64,000 nucleotides of DNA. Source: Deinococcus sp. QL22. Its GTDB lineage: Bacteria; Deinococcota; Deinococci; Deinococcales; Deinococcaceae. A program made the position numbers and the translations under genes. Numbering within the stretch: the stretch's first letter is position 1; each line of letters opens with the position of its first letter. The DNA is taken from positions 1,848,501 to 1,912,500 of the forward strand of contig NZ_CP097149.1 of assembly GCF_023370075.1 (NCBI RefSeq), given 5' to 3'. A model generated the notes under the pieces. That model made no database searches, was not told where the DNA came from, and was given only the letters and a program-made list of their open reading frames with translations. Shown here one piece after another: positions 60,062 through 64,000 of the stretch.

Positions 60062-63000
60062 AGCGGGCAGGTGCGTCTGGCACAGTCAGGAAGCGGAGGA
60101 GCAGACTGGCGGGCTTGCTGCTGGGCGCGGCCCTCACCTTCGCTGGGCTGATAAGCGGTGCAGAAGCCCGCACTGTCAAAATCATCAGCGCCGATACGCT
60201 GGAACTGCGGCAACTGGACGGCCAAGAGATCGTCCTGATCAGTGGCGCACAGGAATCGGGCGGCGTGGAACTGCGGGTAGACGACGACATAGTGAAAGCG
60301 TTGCGCGTGGAGTACAACCGCACCCGCCGCACGCTGACGCTGGTGGGGCAGGCCAGCTATTTTTCAGCGTCCGACGCGCAAACACTGACCGGGGAGAACC
60401 TGGTGGTGGATTTGGGCACCGAGGAACTGACCGGACAGGACGTGCTGATCAGCGACGCGGACTTGGAGATTCGGGGTTCGGAAGTCGACCGGATTCCGGG
60501 GCAACTGCGGGCCAATAACGGCTACTTCACGCCCTGCGCCAAGTGTGGCCGCACGCCCAACGACTACGCCTTCCGCGCCGAACGCCTGATCGTGTACCCC
60601 GGAGACCGCCTTGTCGCCTACCGCGCCCAACTGCTGCTGGCCGACTTTCCGGTGCTGTATCTGCCCGTGCTGGTGCTGCCCCTCAACGACCCCGAACGCC
60701 AACCGCGCCTCTCGATTGGGCAGGCGGCGCAGGACGGCTACACCGTGGAAGCCGATTTGCCCTTCAGCATCGGCTCTACCACGCTGGGCACGACCCTGCT
60801 GCGCTACTACCAGAACCGCAGCCCCAGCTTCGGCGTCGGCGTGTCGCTGCGTTCCTATCAGCCGCTCCCGTTCATCGACCGCCTGAATCTGTACGTGCTC
60901 AACAACCCGCGCCCCTTCCTGTCTGACGGTACGCAGCAGCCCGGCACCGATCTGGACATCAATTTCAGCGCCAAGGGCCGGATTCCGCTCGTGACCGCCG
61001 TGCGCGACCTCGATTACAGCCTTACCGTGACCCGTAGCGATCTGGGCCGCGCCAGTGGCGACCCAGAACGCGGCGTCACCAACGTCAATTTTGGCGTCAA
61101 TGTGGAGTATCCGTCGTTCAGCGGGCAGTTCAATTACATAGACCGCTATGGCCCTGAGGGAGTCACGCGGCTGACCACGCCCCTCAAGCAGCCGGAAGTC
61201 GTCGTTGACCCGAAACCTTACGTGCAGGGCGGCCTCAGCACCGATTTTAAATTTACGGTGGGGCAATACAGTGGTCAGAGCAATCCACTCTCACGCAGCG
61301 CCACTTTGCAGGGCATCAACATCTCCACCTCGCGGCTGGAAGAACAGCACAGCATTTCCTACACCGCCAAACCGTGGACGAATGCCGACCTGACCCTCAA
61401 CAATACCTTTACCGGGCGCTACTACGGCACTGGGGCCAGAACTGTGCAGCTGAATCTGGGCGCACAGCTGACCCAGCGCTGGAATACCACCAACACGTTT
61501 ACCGTCAGCGGCGCGTATACCCGCATCGAGGGCACGAGTCCCTTCGCCTTTGACGCTCTGTCGGGCCGCCGCGTCAGTGCGCCCATCGGCCTGACCATCA
61601 GCACTGTCCCAGTCAAGGACGTGACCTTCGGCGTCTCTCTTACCCGCGACCTGATGCTGGGGCCAGAGGCTCAGGCTCCCGCGAATTTCAACCTGTCGGT
61701 GAACCGCGTGCCGCTGAGTGCGTCGGCGTCGTTGTCTCACAACTTTTATACCGGAGTGGTAGAGAGCGCCAATTATTCCATCACGCTCAGCGACCCACGC
61801 ACCGACGAGCAGATTGAAGCGCTGAACCGGGCTAACGTGAGTCAAACCAATACAGGTCAAACCAGTACGGGCCAAACCGGTACGGGTCAGAGCCAGGTAG
61901 TTCCCAATGCCAATCAAGCCTCGGCCAATTCGGGCACGGGCACGTCAACGGACGCGGCGCAAACTGGAGGGGCACAGACTGGAGCCGGACAGACCCGAGC
62001 GAACGTGGGCGCGGGCAGTTCAGCGGGTAGCACTCAGGCTGACGGTACGGCAACCACAGCAGCTCAGACCACAGCCAGTCAGACTCCAGCCAATCAGGCG
62101 ACAACCATTCCAACCACGATAACTGCGCCCGCAGCGTCCAACACGGTAACCACCAGCACGCCTGTCACGCCGCCCCCACCCCCGCCCATTCGCCGCCTCT
62201 GGCCTGCGCCCAACCTCGCGCTTTCTGCCACTGGGGGCTACACGCGCTCCGGGGGATACTTGCCGTTTACGGTGAGGGCCACTGTGACGGGCGATGTGCG
62301 AACCAACAACTTCAACGTGTTCGTCACGCACGCCATTCAAACGCCCAATATCAGTGCCATCGGCGCAGAGTTCAACGCGACGGGCACACGGGATACGGTG
62401 CTCAATCCCTTCACCGTCAGTGCCCGCGAAACGCTGACCTTTCCCACCGACGCGGCCATTGCCTCGGCGCAGGCCACTCCCCGCCTCAACGGCGGCGCCA
62501 GCGTGACCTGGCGCGGCGCTTACACGCTGTCTACGGCACATGATCTGCTGGTCAATCAGCCCGCCAATGTCAAAGAGAGTGGCACCGTCACCTTCAGCGT
62601 GGGCACGGCGGCGGGGCAAGCGACCAACTGGCAGGTGACCTACGGCGGCCCCTTCGATGTGGCCCGTTTTGGCTGGACGCGCCCCAACCTCAGTGCCAGC
62701 CTCCGAACCACCCGTCCGGGCCAGAGCATCAGCGCGACGGCTCTGTTCAATGTGAAGGGCCTGGATCAGCAGCGCACTGAACTCGCCCAAGCCAACCTCA
62801 CCGCCGACTGGCAATTTGGAACGCGCTTTTCGTTGTCCGGTACAGCCAATTACAGCCGCACGCGCACCGGAACCTTCCCCGACGACAAGGCCACCGACAG
62901 CCTGACCCTGAACCCGCTGAAGCTGGGGCTGGCACTGGGCAACGGCCCCAAACCCGGCGCGTACCTCACGGCCAGCCTGCGCCAGACGTTTATTTGGCAA

Positions 63001-63210
63001 GATGGCGTGCGGCTTAACCCGACCCCGCTCGCGCCCGTCATCGGCCTCACCATAGACCGCTGCTGCTGGGCGCTACAGGCCGAAATAGACCTGAGCATCC
63101 AGCGCTACCGACTCGCCATCGGGCTTCCCGGCAGCACCGCTTACCCCCTCTTCGATATTGGTGCGGGCGGCCTGACGCCCCTGCCCACGCTGTTACCGGG
63201 TGTCCGGTGA
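60058..63210 (+). CDS. LptD-like outer-membrane assembly protein
   Basis: The 1050-residue protein has a signal peptide (LAGLLLGAALTFAGLISGAEA), an OstA-like jellyroll domain (about residues 35-150) and a large LptD-type beta-barrel (SFSGQFNYIDRYGPEG and later aromatic-ended strands). A Gln/Thr/Gly-rich low-complexity insert lies at about residues 595-705 (three 15-base repeats CAAACCAGTACGGGC at 61843-61887). C-terminal AEIDLSIQRYRLAIGLPG looks like terminal barrel strands. LptD inserts lipopolysaccharide in other bacteria; Deinococcus lacks typical LPS, so the cargo is unclear. It is coupled to the SpoIID gene. Confidence 0.8.
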   Translation: MKRAGASGTVRKRRSRLAGLLLGAALTFAGLISGAEARTVKIISADTLELRQLDGQEIVLISGAQESGGVELRVDDDIVKALRVEYNRTRRTLTLVGQASYFSASDAQTLTGENLVVDLGTEELTGQDVLISDADLEIRGSEVDRIPGQLRANNGYFTPCAKCGRTPNDYAFRAERLIVYPGDRLVAYRAQLLLADFPVLYLPVLVLPLNDPERQPRLSIGQAAQDGYTVEADLPFSIGSTTLGTTLLRYYQNRSPSFGVGVSLRSYQPLPFIDRLNLYVLNNPRPFLSDGTQQPGTDLDINFSAKGRIPLVTAVRDLDYSLTVTRSDLGRASGDPERGVTNVNFGVNVEYPSFSGQFNYIDRYGPEGVTRLTTPLKQPEVVVDPKPYVQGGLSTDFKFTVGQYSGQSNPLSRSATLQGINISTSRLEEQHSISYTAKPWTNADLTLNNTFTGRYYGTGARTVQLNLGAQLTQRWNTTNTFTVSGAYTRIEGTSPFAFDALSGRRVSAPIGLTISTVPVKDVTFGVSLTRDLMLGPEAQAPANFNLSVNRVPLSASASLSHNFYTGVVESANYSITLSDPRTDEQIEALNRANVSQTNTGQTSTGQTGTGQSQVVPNANQASANSGTGTSTDAAQTGGAQTGAGQTRANVGAGSSAGSTQADGTATTAAQTTASQTPANQATTIPTTITAPAASNTVTTSTPVTPPPPPPIRRLWPAPNLALSATGGYTRSGGYLPFTVRATVTGDVRTNNFNVFVTHAIQTPNISAIGAEFNATGTRDTVLNPFTVSARETLTFPTDAAIASAQATPRLNGGASVTWRGAYTLSTAHDLLVNQPANVKESGTVTFSVGTAAGQATNWQVTYGGPFDVARFGWTRPNLSASLRTTRPGQSISATALFNVKGLDQQRTELAQANLTADWQFGTRFSLSGTANYSRTRTGTFPDDKATDSLTLNPLKLGLALGNGPKPGAYLTASLRQTFIWQDGVRLNPTPLAPVIGLTIDRCCWALQAEIDLSIQRYRLAIGLPGSTAYPLFDIGAGGLTPLPTLLPGVR

Positions 63211-63235
63211 TGATGTTCGTCCCTGTGAGGTCAGT

Positions 63236-64000
63236 ATGTTGAAACGGAATTTGATAGGGCAGATTGTGCGTGGGGAGTCGGTAGTGGTCAGTGGGAAAGG
63301 CAGATGGCCTAGCAGCACTCCGCTTCGGCCAAAGCATCTGTCATTCCTTCTGCTACCGGTGCTGCTGGCTGCCTGCACCGGCACCGAAGAAGGGTTGCCT
63401 ATTCTGCGGCTGGCTGTCCTGACCAATGGCGGCACAACCCTTCAAACCGTGACCACAGGAGGGATATCTGGCGACCCTGCCCCTGCCGAATTCACGGTTC
63501 CGGTCACGGGCGGCGTCAGTCTGGATACCTTGCCGGGGGGTGGCCGCGCCCTCCTCACGCTGGCGGCGGGGCTAGAAAGCCGGGACGCCAATCTGGCCAC
63601 TCCTCAAGCCTTTACTGCACTGCCTTTTACCCCCGTGTGTCTCACCAGTACGGCCACCAGCGCTGCCCGTGACCGCCTGCTGACCCTCAGTGCCTGCCTC
63701 AACGGGCCTCAGCAATTGGCCCTGTACCGCAGCGACGGCACGCTGATCTGGACGGCCACCCTGCCCACCTTTACCCCGCCGATTCCCGGCCCCGATACCC
63801 CCCCAGTTCGGCTGGCGGTGCTGGGCGATACGGGCGTGGTAGCCCGGCCTGCGCTGGGCGGGGGCAGCGAAGTGTTGCGGGCCGCACCTGCCACCCTGGG
63901 CGACCCTGTAGCCACAGTAACCACGCCGCTCCCCACTCCTCCTATCCGTGATCTCGCTCCCTACGGCACAGCTATCCTGGCTGCCACTGATACAGGCGTG
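63236..64000 (+). CDS. Lipoprotein of unknown function, truncated by the window edge
   Basis: A frame from ATG 63236 runs open to the right edge (255 codons so far). It has a hydrophobic segment LSFLLLPVLLAAC ending in a lipobox LAAC (about residue 48), then a beta-rich region with repeated TLP, GDT and AVLGDTGVVARP elements that may be WD40/beta-propeller-like. The 35 residues before the hydrophobic segment are atypical for a lipoprotein signal, so the true start may lie further in. It is missing from a complete-ORF view because its stop is beyond the window. Confidence 0.6.
   Translation, partial: MLKRNLIGQIVRGESVVVSGKGRWPSSTPLRPKHLSFLLLPVLLAACTGTEEGLPILRLAVLTNGGTTLQTVTTGGISGDPAPAEFTVPVTGGVSLDTLPGGGRALLTLAAGLESRDANLATPQAFTALPFTPVCLTSTATSAARDRLLTLSACLNGPQQLALYRSDGTLIWTATLPTFTPPIPGPDTPPVRLAVLGDTGVVARPALGGGSEVLRAAPATLGDPVATVTTPLPTPPIRDLAPYGTAILAATDTGV

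Overview
The window looks like a chromosomal segment of a Deinococcus species. The DNA is GC-rich. Many genes carry a TANNNT -10 hexamer 5-8 bases before the start codon, which implies leaderless mRNAs. The gene set is also typical: glutaminyl-tRNA synthetase with a Yqey-like tail, PriA without ATPase motifs, tandem gdhA/gdhB as in Thermus, csaB beside a DUF5693 membrane protein, an LptD-like outer-membrane protein and trehalose synthase. I see no rRNA, tRNA, CRISPR array, prophage or insertion sequence with a transposase. It is mostly housekeeping sequence, interrupted by short dispersed repeats.

Layout. 1-5.4 kb: a partial ORF, a Rieske protein coupled to a nucleotidyltransferase-like protein, an extradiol-dioxygenase-like VOC protein with a small partner, a membrane protein and a rhomboid protease. 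5.5-9.1 kb: glpX and treS converge on a strong hairpin, then a winged-helix-like gene with a palindrome upstream. 9.1-13.7 kb: a probable zinc-limitation cluster (COG0523 GTPase, rpmB, substrate-binding protein, ATPase, permease) with two Fur/Zur-type boxes. 13.7-19.2 kb: VOC protein, divergent nitroreductase/HxlR regulator, small unknowns, rplS, a quinate-dehydrogenase-like gene and xpt. 19.4-24 kb: GNAT plus XRE-cupin regulator, acyl-CoA carboxylase beta subunit behind a PaaR-type operator, and a CAP-domain lipoprotein.

24.2-31.1 kb: gdhB, gdhA, a polyprenyl diphosphate synthase, a stress-type membrane protein, an M20 amidohydrolase and a PaaI-type thioesterase. 31.2-37.8 kb: csaB and DUF5693 (cell-wall polymer pyruvylation), udk overlapping a leucine-dehydrogenase-like gene without the catalytic lysine, and a degenerate E2-like protein. 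38-47.4 kb: purA with a structured leader, folE with a large operator-like inverted repeat, a GGDEF/GAF/HD-GYP protein, a second COG0523 GTPase and priA. 47.6-58.5 kb: an EamA transporter, a receiver-roadblock protein, glnS, a zinc-dependent phospholipase-like protein, a 16-codon leader ORF before an unknown protein, two metallophosphoesterases and a DAO-family oxidoreductase. 58.8-64 kb: a SpoIID/LytB protein overlapping an LptD-like protein, then a truncated lipoprotein gene.

The most striking themes are (1) metal and nucleotide metabolism under readable operators (Zur-type boxes, PaaR box, folE repeat, HxlR sites), (2) several proteins that keep a family fold but lose catalytic residues (GdhA, the LeuDH-like protein, PriA, the E2-like protein), and (3) a modular intergenic repeat family ending in GGTCTAAGGGTC/GACCCTTAGACC that sits between genes and in places supplies their stop codons. 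All calls come from reading the sequence alone; no search was run.
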